Shown here piece by piece: positions 17,609 through 25,028 of a DNA stretch of 43,253 nucleotides; positions within the stretch are counted from its first letter, which is position 1, and the number at the start of each line of letters is the position of its first letter. Both the position numbers and the translations under genes were made by a program. Under the pieces are notes generated by a model. It worked only from the letters and a program-made list of their open reading frames with translations, did no database searches and was not told the DNA's origin. The DNA lies in contig NZ_CAMYPD010000022.1 in NCBI RefSeq assembly GCF_947286155.1, forward strand, positions 1 to 43,253. The letters run 5' to 3'. The stretch is from an uncultured Tessaracoccus sp. GTDB lineage: Bacteria > Actinomycetota > Actinomycetes > Propionibacteriales > Propionibacteriaceae.

Positions 17609-18325
17609 TCACCCACCCGAGATGAAGTTCTTGAGCAGGCTGGCGATGATGGGCACCACACCGATGAGCACGAAGGCAGGCAAGAAGCATGCCATGAGCG
17701 GAATCACCGACTTCACGCCCACCTTGCGCGCCCGCTTCATGGCGGCGTCGCGCACTTGCATGCGCACGTCGTCGGCATGGATTCGTAGCGACCCCGACAA
17801 GCTGGTGCCCGACCGGCTCGCACGCACCATGTCTTTCGCCACAGTCCCCCAGACGGGATGCTGCCCAAGCTCCTCCCAGGCTTCCTCCACGGATCGCCCG
17901 ACGTTGAGATGAGCGAGCACACGCCGCAGCAATGCTTGCGTGCGGACGGGAGACACGTCGGCGACGGTGTCGAGCGCACCCGAGATGGGCGCCCCGGATT
18001 CGAGGCAGACGGCCAGGTACTCCAGGGTGTCGGGCATCTCCTCTCGTTCATGACGGTGGGATACGCGTTTGCGCAGGAGCCCCGTCGCGAGGAAGGTGCC
18101 CCCGCCCAGTGCGAGCGCGAGTGCTGGCACGTCAGGTACGCCCACGAGACAGATGCCCACAACGCCAACAGCGGCAGCGGCCCGCCACGACGTCGGATAT
18201 TGCTCGGCGCGACGGTGTTCGTCGGCCCGACGGGGCGGCCCCACGTCCAGGCGCTGCAGCGCGGCACCAGGGGTAAGGAGCCACGCGCACGCCGCCGCGA
18301 GCGCGATCAGCAACGCAGACATCAT
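17609..18325 (-). CDS. tadC: Tad pilus inner-membrane platform protein TadC (T2SSF)
   Basis: This 238-residue protein has N-terminal hydrophobic segments, a central T2SSF domain (EEMPDTLEYLAVCLESGAPI, then AWEELGQHPVWGTVAKDMVRAS and SGTSLSGSLRIHADDVR), and a C-terminal membrane span (SVIPLMACFLPAFVLIGVVP). It would pair with TadB as the membrane platform on which the TadA ATPase acts. I use ATG 18325, which overlaps the tadB stop (ATGA) and is preceded by AAAGG at 8 nt. A second ATG follows immediately at 18322. Upstream in-frame sequence to 18616 is inside tadB. Confidence 0.88.
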   Translation of the reverse strand: MMSALLIALAAACAWLLTPGAALQRLDVGPPRRADEHRRAEQYPTSWRAAAAVGVVGICLVGVPDVPALALALGGGTFLATGLLRKRVSHRHEREEMPDTLEYLAVCLESGAPISGALDTVADVSPVRTQALLRRVLAHLNVGRSVEEAWEELGQHPVWGTVAKDMVRASRSGTSLSGSLRIHADDVRMQVRDAAMKRARKVGVKSVIPLMACFLPAFVLIGVVPIIASLLKNFISGG

Positions 18326-19095
18326 CGTGCAAGCCTTTCTGTCCAAATCACCCCGAGTGCCGTGAGCCCGACGGCCGTCACCGCGAGCCACTGCCCGAGC
18401 GCAGCGCCGAAGATGAACTCCAATGGGTTGCCTCCGGCGACGAAGCCCAACCCGAGTGCGCCGAAGGGAAGCACGGCCATGATGTGTCCCGAGGCTCGGG
18501 CCGACGACAACTCCGTTTCGACGACTTCCGCGAGTTGTCGTGCTTGCCGCAACGAGTCGGCGACCTGCTCCAGCACACCCGCCACTGGAGCACCGCTGCG
18601 CGCGCTCACCTGCCACGCCGCCGCGACGGACTCGAGCCCTTCCGCACCTGGCAGCTGAGCCGTGCGGCGCAGCGCTGCGGGCACATCTGCGCCCAGTGCC
18701 GACGCGTACGCTGCCTCCGTGAGCAGCGGATGGTCGTCAGCCGCTTCCTTCAGGGCCACCGTCGGGATCTGCCCGGAGCGCAGCAGCGACGCCAGGAGCC
18801 GCGCCGCATCCGCCACCTGCTGCGAACGTTGGCCGGCTACCTTGGCGCGCCGACGCTCGAGCACCAGCCAGCACACCGTTCCCGCGGCGACGGCGGCCGC
18901 CACCGCCCAGCCCAAGCCGCCGAGGCCCAGCAAGAACACCACCACCCCGAACGCCACCAACGCGGCTGCCATCACTGGCGTCACTCGCCAACTGCGTCGT
19001 CGGCGAGCGCGGGCGGGTGAGAGTCGTCGAAGGGCTGAGTTCGGGTGCGCGCCGACCGCCAGCCACCCCGTGATGCCGGCAAGGGCCGTCAACAT
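18322..19095 (-). CDS. tadB: Tad pilus inner-membrane platform protein TadB (T2SSF)
   Basis: This 257-residue protein has hydrophobic spans near the N-terminus and at residues 45-80, then a T2SSF domain (ARLLASLLRSGQIPTVALKE through WQVSARSGAPVAGVLEQVAD and ETELSSARASGHIMAVLPF) and two C-terminal spans. It follows tadA with a 7-nt overlap. ATG 19095 is preferred because GAGGAG lies 5 nt upstream; the GTG at 19101 would overlap that ribosome binding site. TadB and TadC together form the platform for Flp pilus extrusion. Confidence 0.88.
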   Translation of the reverse strand: MLTALAGITGWLAVGAHPNSALRRLSPARARRRRSWRVTPVMAAALVAFGVVVFLLGLGGLGWAVAAAVAAGTVCWLVLERRRAKVAGQRSQQVADAARLLASLLRSGQIPTVALKEAADDHPLLTEAAYASALGADVPAALRRTAQLPGAEGLESVAAAWQVSARSGAPVAGVLEQVADSLRQARQLAEVVETELSSARASGHIMAVLPFGALGLGFVAGGNPLEFIFGAALGQWLAVTAVGLTALGVIWTERLAR

Positions 19096-20219
19096 AGCCA
19101 CTCCTCGACGATGTTCGCTGCCTCTGCGCGTTCCCAGCCGTCGGCGGTGAATATGAGGCCTGGCTGCACGACGACGCCGTCACCGTCGCGCTGGATCACG
19201 CCGAGTTCTGCGACTCGACGCCGCCCCTGCGCGTCGCGGCGGACATGCACAACCAGTTTGAGGGCTGCCGCCACCTGGGCGCTACACGCCACCCGGTCGA
19301 GCCCTCCGAGCGCCGCGAGCGCTTCGAGCCGTGCGGGCACGTCGCGCACCGAGTTGGCGTGGATGGTGGCGCAGCCGCCCTCGTGCCCGGTGTTGAAGGC
19401 CCGGAGCAGGTCGGTGATCTCCCCGCCCCGTACTTCGCCCAACACCACCCGGTCGGGACGCATGCGCAAGGCCTGGCGCACGAGGTCGGTGAGGCTGATA
19501 GCACCCGCCCCCTCCGCGTTAGGCGGACGACCCTCCATGCGCACGCAGTGAGGATGATCGGGCACGAGTTCGCGGGCATCCTCCACCAACACGATGCGCT
19601 CGCCGTGCGGCACTTCTGCCAGCAAGGCGGCGAGCAGCGTCGTCTTGCCCGAGCCGGTTCCGCCACTGACGAGGAACGGCAGCTTCCGGTGCACCATGGC
19701 CCGCAGGAGGCTGGCTCCGCGCTGCGATATCGAACCCGTAGCCACCAGGTCTGCCAGCGAAAATGAACGGGATGCGGGAACACGTAGTGACAAGCATGTT
19801 CCGGGCATCGCCACGGGTGCCAGTACGGCGTGGAGGCGTGTACCGTCGGGGAGCCTTCCGTCGACGAACGGCTGCGCATCGTCGAGTCTGCGGCCGGCCG
19901 TCGCTGCGAGTCGAATGGCCAAGCGACGCACCTGCTCATCGTCGAGGAAAGTAACCGACGCGCGCTCGAGCCCCGCCCCAGCGTCGACGAACACGTCGGC
20001 GGGGCCGTTAACGACGACGTCACTCACCCCAGGCTTGCTGAGCAGCTCCTCGAGTGGGCCCGCGCCGATGGAGTCGCGTCGCAACATGTCCATCACCGTC
20101 AGCACGCGGGCGTCGGTGACCACCTCGCCGAGGCTTCGCATGACCGCCGCCACGTCGCTGGGTCCATAACTGCGTCCCAGCGCACCGAGACGTTCACGAA
20201 TGCTGGCAATCTCAGCCAT
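19089..20219 (-). CDS. tadA: Tad pilus secretion ATPase TadA (CpaF family)
   Basis: This 376-residue type II/IV secretion ATPase powers pilin assembly at the inner membrane. The N-terminal domain includes KPGVSDVVVNGPADVFVD. Walker A is GGTGSGKT (186-193), the Asp box lies in VLVEDARELVPDHPHCVRM, the Walker B-like segment is PDRVVLGEVRGGE, and the His box is TGHEGGCATIHANS. The start ATG 20219 has GAGG at 6 nt and overlaps the ssd stop by 8 nt. The extra residues of the longer frame to 20474 lie inside ssd. It is transcribed with ssd, tadB and tadC. Confidence 0.94.
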   Translation of the reverse strand: MAEIASIRERLGALGRSYGPSDVAAVMRSLGEVVTDARVLTVMDMLRRDSIGAGPLEELLSKPGVSDVVVNGPADVFVDAGAGLERASVTFLDDEQVRRLAIRLAATAGRRLDDAQPFVDGRLPDGTRLHAVLAPVAMPGTCLSLRVPASRSFSLADLVATGSISQRGASLLRAMVHRKLPFLVSGGTGSGKTTLLAALLAEVPHGERIVLVEDARELVPDHPHCVRMEGRPPNAEGAGAISLTDLVRQALRMRPDRVVLGEVRGGEITDLLRAFNTGHEGGCATIHANSVRDVPARLEALAALGGLDRVACSAQVAAALKLVVHVRRDAQGRRRVAELGVIQRDGDGVVVQPGLIFTADGWERAEAANIVEEWLC

Positions 20220-21222
20220 GGAAGGCCTCATTCCAGATGGCCGCCACGTCGCGTCGGAACTTCCTCGCAGGCCCGCGCAGGGGCGGCTCCCCCAGCTCAG
20301 CAAGGCGCGGCAACGCACGATCTTCGGACAGCGCCCCAGCCAGCGGCACACCCAGCGCGTTGGCGATGGCCTCGACGCCCAGCCGTCGCCCAGGCCCCGA
20401 GCGCACCACCAACCCCGACGGTGGACTCGCCGCCGCGGCAGCGCGCATCCGAGCGGCGGCCACACTGCGCACATCTGCGCCTACCACGAGCAGCTGCACC
20501 TCCGCGCGAAGGTCGAAACCGCTGCGATCGTCAACCACCACGACGTCAACCTCACGACGCAGCGCTGTGAGCACTGCGTGCGCGGCTTGTGGGTCGGGAA
20601 ATGCCGGATCGTTGCGGTCGAGGCCAAGTAACAGCAGGCCGTCGACGGACGGTAGCAGCGCCTCGAGCCCGCCGATCTCGCCGCGAGCGCGCGCGAGATC
20701 CGACCACCGCACACCTTCATGGGTTTCCCTCCCCACCAGCAGGTCGAGCCCACCGCCGCCGGGCACCAACTCGACGACCGCCGCGCGGGCTCCTCGTCGG
20801 ACGGCCTCTTGCCCGAGCCCCACGGCGAGTGTGGAAGTGCCGATGCCGCCGACGGCGCCCGTCACGGCGATCGTCCACGCCTGAGTTACCGGACCACCAG
20901 CCGCCTCCGCGAGCAGATTCGCCAACTCCGCAGACGCGTGCGGCAGCATCAGCGTCGGACAGCCGAGCTCGGCAGAGGCACTCACCAGCGCCTCCGGATC
21001 TCGCCCGACCACATACGTTGCGGTGCGCGTATCGAGCGACGCGGCACGCGCCGCCATCTCGGGCGCGACCAACCGCAGGCGGGCAGCGCGCCACCGCTGA
21101 TGCATCTCTTCGGTGTCGTGCAACGTATCCACGGGCACGTCGAGCGCGAGCGCTGACGCCTGCACTGCCTCGTGCACGGACACATCACGAGCGAGAACTA
21201 TGACGGGTGCAAAGTCGTTCAT
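20212..21222 (-). CDS. ssd: Ssd/CpaE-like septum-site or pilus-localisation ATPase
   Basis: This 336-residue protein has a receiver-like N-terminal region and a MinD/ParA-type nucleotide-binding domain beginning AVTGAVGGIGTSTLAVGLGQ (about residue 119). The deviant Walker motif ends GTST instead of GKT(S/T), so the signature lysine is missing, as in mycobacterial Ssd (Rv3660c). The conserved Asp-containing strands DVVVVDDRSGFDLRAEV and GADVRSVAAARM follow. CpaE/TadZ relatives place the Tad machine at the cell pole; Ssd has been linked to septum regulation. The ATG lies directly beside the conserved element at 21223-21287, so the transcript may be leaderless. First gene of the ssd-tadA-tadB-tadC operon. 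Confidence 0.88.
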   Translation of the reverse strand: MNDFAPVIVLARDVSVHEAVQASALALDVPVDTLHDTEEMHQRWRAARLRLVAPEMAARAASLDTRTATYVVGRDPEALVSASAELGCPTLMLPHASAELANLLAEAAGGPVTQAWTIAVTGAVGGIGTSTLAVGLGQEAVRRGARAAVVELVPGGGGLDLLVGRETHEGVRWSDLARARGEIGGLEALLPSVDGLLLLGLDRNDPAFPDPQAAHAVLTALRREVDVVVVDDRSGFDLRAEVQLLVVGADVRSVAAARMRAAAAASPPSGLVVRSGPGRRLGVEAIANALGVPLAGALSEDRALPRLAELGEPPLRGPARKFRRDVAAIWNEAFHG

Positions 21223-21287
21223 ACCTATTGTTATGGCAGCGACACGCCCGAAACTTGCACGGCTCAGAGAATCTGTGGATAACTTCG
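21223..21287 (-). promoter_or_regulatory. Conserved bipartite Tad-locus element with DnaA-box sequence, ssd copy
   Basis: This is the same arrangement as at 15196-15260: a 15-bp block with TTATCCACA (complement of 21274-21282), 21 nt, then the 29-bp block ending CATAAC, here only 7 nt from the ssd ATG. The divergent methyltransferase gene has its own TAGGCT -10-like box at 21296-21301, whose -35 position would fall on the DnaA-box sequence. A protein bound here could therefore affect both directions. Confidence 0.75.
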
Positions 21288-21319
21288 CACACGGCTAGGC
21301 TTGGGGCGAGGAGGTTTCT

Positions 21320-22057
21320 GTGAGCACGTTTCCCCCTGAAGCACTCGATTGGCTCGCCGTCTGGAGCGGGGTGCGCGGACTCGTCGTCGGCAACGACCTC
21401 GCGCTGCCTGGGCGCCTCAGCAACCGCGGCCACCACATCCTCGCGCTCTCGCCGTCGGAGAAGGTGGTGGAACATCACCGACGGGCTCCCGGCGTCGTCG
21501 CGCTCCGAGGGCGCGCCGAGGCGATCCCCACCGACCCATTCCAGTTCGAGGTGGTGCTGAGTCACCAAAGCTTCCACACGCTCGACGCCGAACAGGCACT
21601 GCCGCAGATCGCCCGCGTGCTTCGGGAAGGCGGCTGCTTCTCCGCGTCGTACCTCATCCGCGACGATTCCGTGCCGTGGGTGCGTCGGCTGGCGGCGCTG
21701 CTGCGTCGCTACGACCCGATGGCGATGCGCGGCGACTACGGCCATCAGTCTCTCGAACAGCTGCGCGAATCGCACTACTTCCCGGAGATCGAAACGCGCG
21801 CATTCCGTATATGGCAGCCGCTGTCCAGAGATGCGATGCAGGCGATGGTCCGGCGCCAACCGCTGACCCATTCACTTGGGGAGCGGCAGCTCAACCACCT
21901 CATCGAGCAAGTGATGGAGCTCTACGACTCCGCAGCGCGCCCCGGCGAAAACTTGAAACTTCCCTTCCAGCTCCTGTGCTGGCGGGCTTGGGTGGACCAC
22001 GCCGAGCTCACCAACCCCGTGCGCATTCCCGACGACGGATTGGCGATCAAGGTCTGA
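21320..22057 (+). CDS. Class I SAM-dependent methyltransferase
   Basis: This 245-residue protein has a small Rossmann-type methyltransferase core. VRGLVVGNDLALPGRL stands where the glycine-rich SAM loop normally is (a weak version), followed by HHILALSPSE, an acid-poor strand II, FEVVLSHQSFHTLD, and ALPQIARVLREGGCFSASYL typical of Methyltransf_11. The substrate is unknown. The GTG start has an excellent GAGGAGG ribosome binding site and a TAGGCT -10-like box at 21296-21301. It is transcribed away from ssd out of the shared control region. Confidence 0.82.
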   Translation: MSTFPPEALDWLAVWSGVRGLVVGNDLALPGRLSNRGHHILALSPSEKVVEHHRRAPGVVALRGRAEAIPTDPFQFEVVLSHQSFHTLDAEQALPQIARVLREGGCFSASYLIRDDSVPWVRRLAALLRRYDPMAMRGDYGHQSLEQLRESHYFPEIETRAFRIWQPLSRDAMQAMVRRQPLTHSLGERQLNHLIEQVMELYDSAARPGENLKLPFQLLCWRAWVDHAELTNPVRIPDDGLAIKV

Positions 22058-22104
22058 CGCCTGGCCCGAGAGCGCATAGGCTAGGAGGACACGAAAGGAA
22101 CGAA

Positions 22105-22560
22105 ATGGCTGACAACGTGAAAGACATCAGGGAGAACCTGGGCGACTTCCTGTCCAAGGAAGCCGAACTCGCCAAGGCCGAGCTCGTACCGTCGGCGAAG
22201 AAGGCTGGTGTCGGCGCGGGCATGTTCGCCGTGTCGCTCGGCTTCGCGCTCCACGCGGTGTGGATGATCGTCATTGCGCTTGCTGCGCTGTTCACCTGGC
22301 TCCTCACGCTGACGGGCCTCAGCCTGGCGCTCTCGCTTATCTTTGGGTTCCTCATTGCCGCGGTGGTGTCGCTCATCTTCGCCGGCATCTTCGCACTCAT
22401 CGGCATCGGCAATTTCAAGAAGGTCAAGGCGCCTGAAGCCACCATCGCCGAGTTCAAGGCGACGCTGAACGCCATCTCCGATGGATGGGCCCGCAAGAAC
22501 GATCCGGCGATGCCCGCCAAGCACCCCGATCTCAACGTGGTGCCTGGGGAAAGCGCCTAG
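22105..22560 (+). CDS. Holin-X-type (phage holin family) membrane protein
   Basis: This 151-residue protein has an amphipathic N-terminal stretch (KDIRENLGDFLSKEAELAKAEL), two long hydrophobic hairpin segments (AGMFAVSLGFALHAVWMIVIALAALFTW, cited in part, and LALSLIFGFLIAAVVSLIFAGIF) and a charged C-terminal tail. That is the layout of the actinobacterial Holin-X family. Despite the name these are cellular membrane proteins, not evidence of prophage. TAGGCT at 22077-22082 and an AAGGAA ribosome binding site precede the ATG. Its TAG stop overlaps the convergent nudix stop within CTAG. Confidence 0.85.
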   Translation: MADNVKDIRENLGDFLSKEAELAKAELVPSAKKAGVGAGMFAVSLGFALHAVWMIVIALAALFTWLLTLTGLSLALSLIFGFLIAAVVSLIFAGIFALIGIGNFKKVKAPEATIAEFKATLNAISDGWARKNDPAMPAKHPDLNVVPGESA

Positions 22561-23177
22561 TCACGCAAGTATTCAGCTGGGATCGGGACGATATCGTCTC
22601 GATCCCAGTTCGTTTCCCAGCCACCCAACCGCAGCACCCAGTCGACGAGGTGCGCGGTGAGCCCCCAGATGAACACGTCGGGCAGCACGAATGCCGGCCC
22701 GCGGAACCCCGTCGGGTGCAGCGATGTGCGACGCACCGTCGCCGACGTGAGCACCGACACTGGGCACTGGTGCACGGATGCGGTCTCGCCTGGGTCCATC
22801 GCGCGCAGCTCACCGCCCGGCCAAGTGACGACGACGGTGGTGACGTCGAAATTCGATTTCGGCACCCACACGGGAGGCAACTGGCCGAGCACGTCGACGG
22901 TCTCACGCTCCAGCCCCACTTCTTCCCACGCCTCACGCAGCGCGGCATCGACGGGGCCGTCGTCACCCGGGTCGATGCGTCCGCCCGGCAGCGCCACCTG
23001 GCCTGCGTGGTTGCGCAACGTCGAGGCTCTGCGCACGAACGTGATGCGGGGATCGGGCTCGTCGCTGAGCAACATGACGACAGCGGCCGAGCGTTTCCCG
23101 CGCGGCTGGCGGTCCATGTCGACTGCGCGCAGCGGCTGCGGGTTCACGAGTGCGTCTCGCAGCGTCGCAAACGTCAC
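22557..23177 (-). CDS. NUDIX hydrolase, CoA-pyrophosphatase-like
   Basis: This 206-residue protein has the Nudix box in GRIDPGDDGPVDAALREA followed by WEEVGL. The ALPGGRIDPGD form (Asp rather than the first Glu) is typical of the CoA diphosphatase branch (Rv3672c-like). The flanking RRASTLRNHAGQVALPGG is the NuCoA-like motif. The start is GTG 23177, overlapping the upstream tlpA-like stop as GTGA; a longer frame to 23345 lies within that gene. It forms a tightly overlapping unit with tlpA and nth. CoA cleavage is inferred from the box, not shown. Confidence 0.88.
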   Translation of the reverse strand: MTFATLRDALVNPQPLRAVDMDRQPRGKRSAAVVMLLSDEPDPRITFVRRASTLRNHAGQVALPGGRIDPGDDGPVDAALREAWEEVGLERETVDVLGQLPPVWVPKSNFDVTTVVVTWPGGELRAMDPGETASVHQCPVSVLTSATVRRTSLHPTGFRGPAFVLPDVFIWGLTAHLVDWVLRLGGWETNWDRDDIVPIPAEYLRD

Positions 23178-23755
23178 AGATGCTCCGTAATCAGCTGTTC
23201 GAGCTGCGCGCTGGATTTCAGCACACCGGGGTGCGTGTACACGACGCGGCCTGCGGCGTCGACGAACAGCGTCATGGGGATGCCGGGCATGTTCAGTTCG
23301 GCACGCAGTTCCTTGTCCATGTCTTGTACGTGCGGGTATGGCCACTGCACGACGGAGGCGAATTCGAGCGCCCAGTCGGGTTTCGGGTCGTTGTAGTTGA
23401 TGCCGAGGAAGACGACGTCGTCGCGTTTCCTGGCCGCTTCACGAAGGAAGGGAGCCTCTTCCCGGCACGGCGCGCACCACTGCGCCCACAGGTTGATGAC
23501 CATCGGCTCGCGAGGCAGCCCGGCGAGGTTGACGACTTTGTCGGAGCCCAGACAGGGCAGCGCCGTGCGCGGCAGACCGCCTTTGACGGGTTCGGCATCG
23601 GCGTCGCTCGTCGGGCAATCGGGAATCCCGTACTGTTCCCTCAACGCGCGCAGATCGCTCGACGACACAGGCGACGAGGAGGGCGAGGGTTCCGACGAGG
23701 CGCAGCCGGCGACGCAGAGCACAGCCGCGACGAGCGCTGCCAGCCGCGCCCTCAC
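23174..23755 (-). CDS. TlpA-like thioredoxin lipoprotein
   Basis: This 193-residue protein has a lipoprotein signal (RLAALVAAVLCVAGC, with lipobox VAGC), a Ser/Pro-rich linker, and a thioredoxin fold with active site WCAPC in INLWAQWCAPCREEAPFL and cis-Pro in MPGIPMTLFV. It would act outside the membrane as a thiol-disulfide oxidoreductase or reductant (Rv3673c-like). GTG 23755 overlaps the nth stop as GTGA and gives a proper signal peptide directly at the N-terminus; the upstream extension does not. Confidence 0.9.
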   Translation of the reverse strand: MRARLAALVAAVLCVAGCASSEPSPSSSPVSSSDLRALREQYGIPDCPTSDADAEPVKGGLPRTALPCLGSDKVVNLAGLPREPMVINLWAQWCAPCREEAPFLREAARKRDDVVFLGINYNDPKPDWALEFASVVQWPYPHVQDMDKELRAELNMPGIPMTLFVDAAGRVVYTHPGVLKSSAQLEQLITEHL

Positions 23756-24426
23756 CGGCTCGTCCCCCGCACTACGAGTGCCGCTGCGTTTGCCGAGTCT
23801 TGCTCGCCGCAATCGTTACTCGGGCACACATCGACGACGGGGCACGCCCCGCATGCAGGGCGCCTGGCGTGACACACCCGTCGACCGTGCGCGATGAGCA
23901 CGTGCGACATGGCGGTCCACCGCTCGCGGGGCAACAACTCCATGAGCCGCCGTTCGACGACGTCGGGGTTGCGTGAATCCACCCAGCCGAGCCGGTTACT
24001 CACGCGCATGACGTGCGTATCGGAGGTGATGCCCGGCACGTCGAAGGCGTTGCCGAGCACGACGTTCGCCGTCTTGCGCCCCACGCCTGGCAGTGCGACG
24101 AGCTGCTCGAGCATGTCAGGAACCGCGCCGGCATACTCGTCGACGATCATCCGAGAAAGGCCGACGAGGGCCGCCGCCTTGTTGCGATACATGCCCACCG
24201 GACGGATGATGCTCTCCACCCGTTCCGGGCTGGCGACGGCCAGCGCCTCGGCGTCGGGGAACTCGGCGAACAGCTCCGGCGTGACGGCGTTCACCCGCAC
24301 GTCAGTGGATTGCGCGGACAACACCGTTGCGACGAGCAACTCAAATGGCGTCGTGAAGTCAAGCTCGCATCGAGCATCAGGGTATGCCGCAGCGAGCTGG
24401 TCCGCGACGCGCGCCGCGGACTCCAT
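23752..24426 (-). CDS. nth: Endonuclease III (DNA glycosylase/AP lyase)
   Basis: This 224-residue base-excision repair enzyme acts on oxidised pyrimidines. The helix-hairpin-helix LPGVGRKTANVVLGNAF contains the catalytic Lys (GRKTA), the catalytic Asp follows in VDSRNPD or the preceding DTHVMR segment, and the [4Fe-4S] cluster loop is C-x6-C-x2-C-x5-C in CHARRPACGACPVVDVC. Nth-TlpA-Nudix overlap one another by 4 nt each, implying co-translation. The upstream DUF4177 gene ends 3 nt before it. Confidence 0.96.
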   Translation of the reverse strand: MESAARVADQLAAAYPDARCELDFTTPFELLVATVLSAQSTDVRVNAVTPELFAEFPDAEALAVASPERVESIIRPVGMYRNKAAALVGLSRMIVDEYAGAVPDMLEQLVALPGVGRKTANVVLGNAFDVPGITSDTHVMRVSNRLGWVDSRNPDVVERRLMELLPRERWTAMSHVLIAHGRRVCHARRPACGACPVVDVCPSNDCGEQDSANAAALVVRGTSR

Positions 24427-24429
24427 CGA

Positions 24430-24588
24430 TTAGCTCTCGAGTGGGCGCTTGAAGTAGCCGACGAGGGTGTCGGGGTTTGGTCCGGGCGCGAGGGTCACGA
24501 GCTCCCAGCCTTCGGAACCGAAGTTGTTGAGGATCTGCTGCGCGACGTGCGACAGGATCGGTGCAGTGAAGTACTCCCATTTCGTCAT
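24430..24588 (-). CDS. Small DUF4177-like protein
   Basis: This is a 52-residue protein, MTKWEYFTAPILSHVAQQIL at its start and then NNFGSEGWELVTLAPG, with the WEY and GWELV motifs of DUF4177. These small proteins lie near nth/whiB4 in many actinobacteria (Rv3678A-like) and have no known function. The longer frame to 24615 is unlikely: a TAGGCT box (24596-24601 complement) ends 7 nt before ATG 24588, fitting leaderless expression. Confidence 0.8.
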   Translation of the reverse strand: MTKWEYFTAPILSHVAQQILNNFGSEGWELVTLAPGPNPDTLVGYFKRPLES

Positions 24589-24624
24589 GGCAATCAGCCT
24601 AGCCAGCCAGGGCAACCATGCCGA

Positions 24625-24885
24625 CTAGCGACAGAGCACGGCATGCCAATCGGTGATGTCAGGGCGGGCGCGCAGCAGCGCGCGACGCTCACGCTCAGTC
24701 ATGCCTCCCCACACTCCCCATTCGATACGGTTGTCGAGCGCCTCCGCGAGGCATTCCGACCGGACGGGGCAATCTCGGCACACAACTCGGGCACGCTTTT
24801 GGTCTTTGCCCTCGGGAAACAGTGCATCGGCTAGATCACGGCAGTTGGCTCGAAGCGTCCATTCACTCACTTCTGCAAGAGACAT
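24625..24885 (-). CDS. WhiB-family iron-sulfur transcription factor (WhiB4-like)
   Basis: The 86-residue protein has four conserved cysteines (C15, C36, C39, C45), in the C-xn-C-x2-C-x5-C spacing that holds a [4Fe-4S] cluster, followed by the turn GVWGG (57-61) and basic RERRALLRARP for DNA or sigma contact. Its position, divergent from a ponA2-type PBP, matches Mycobacterium whiB4. WhiB4-type proteins respond to oxidants and nitric oxide. A strong AAAGGAGGG ribosome binding site precedes the ATG, and a TAAGGT -10-like box lies at 24924-24929 (complement), giving a short leader. Confidence 0.95.
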   Translation of the reverse strand: MSLAEVSEWTLRANCRDLADALFPEGKDQKRARVVCRDCPVRSECLAEALDNRIEWGVWGGMTERERRALLRARPDITDWHAVLCR

Positions 24886-25028
24886 GCTCTGCCCTCCTTT
24901 GCGCAGGTTGTCCGGTGTCTTGAACCTTACCAGGTCACGACGAGGTAACGGAAGCGCCAGTGGGCTGCGAAAAGCTCACCAATGTGGAAATGCGGGGTTT
25001 ATTTCGAGCGTCCCGTAGACTGGACGCC

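Noticed and set aside
22105..22560. Prophage holin
   Set aside because: The protein belongs to the cellular Holin-X family and no phage genes are nearby.
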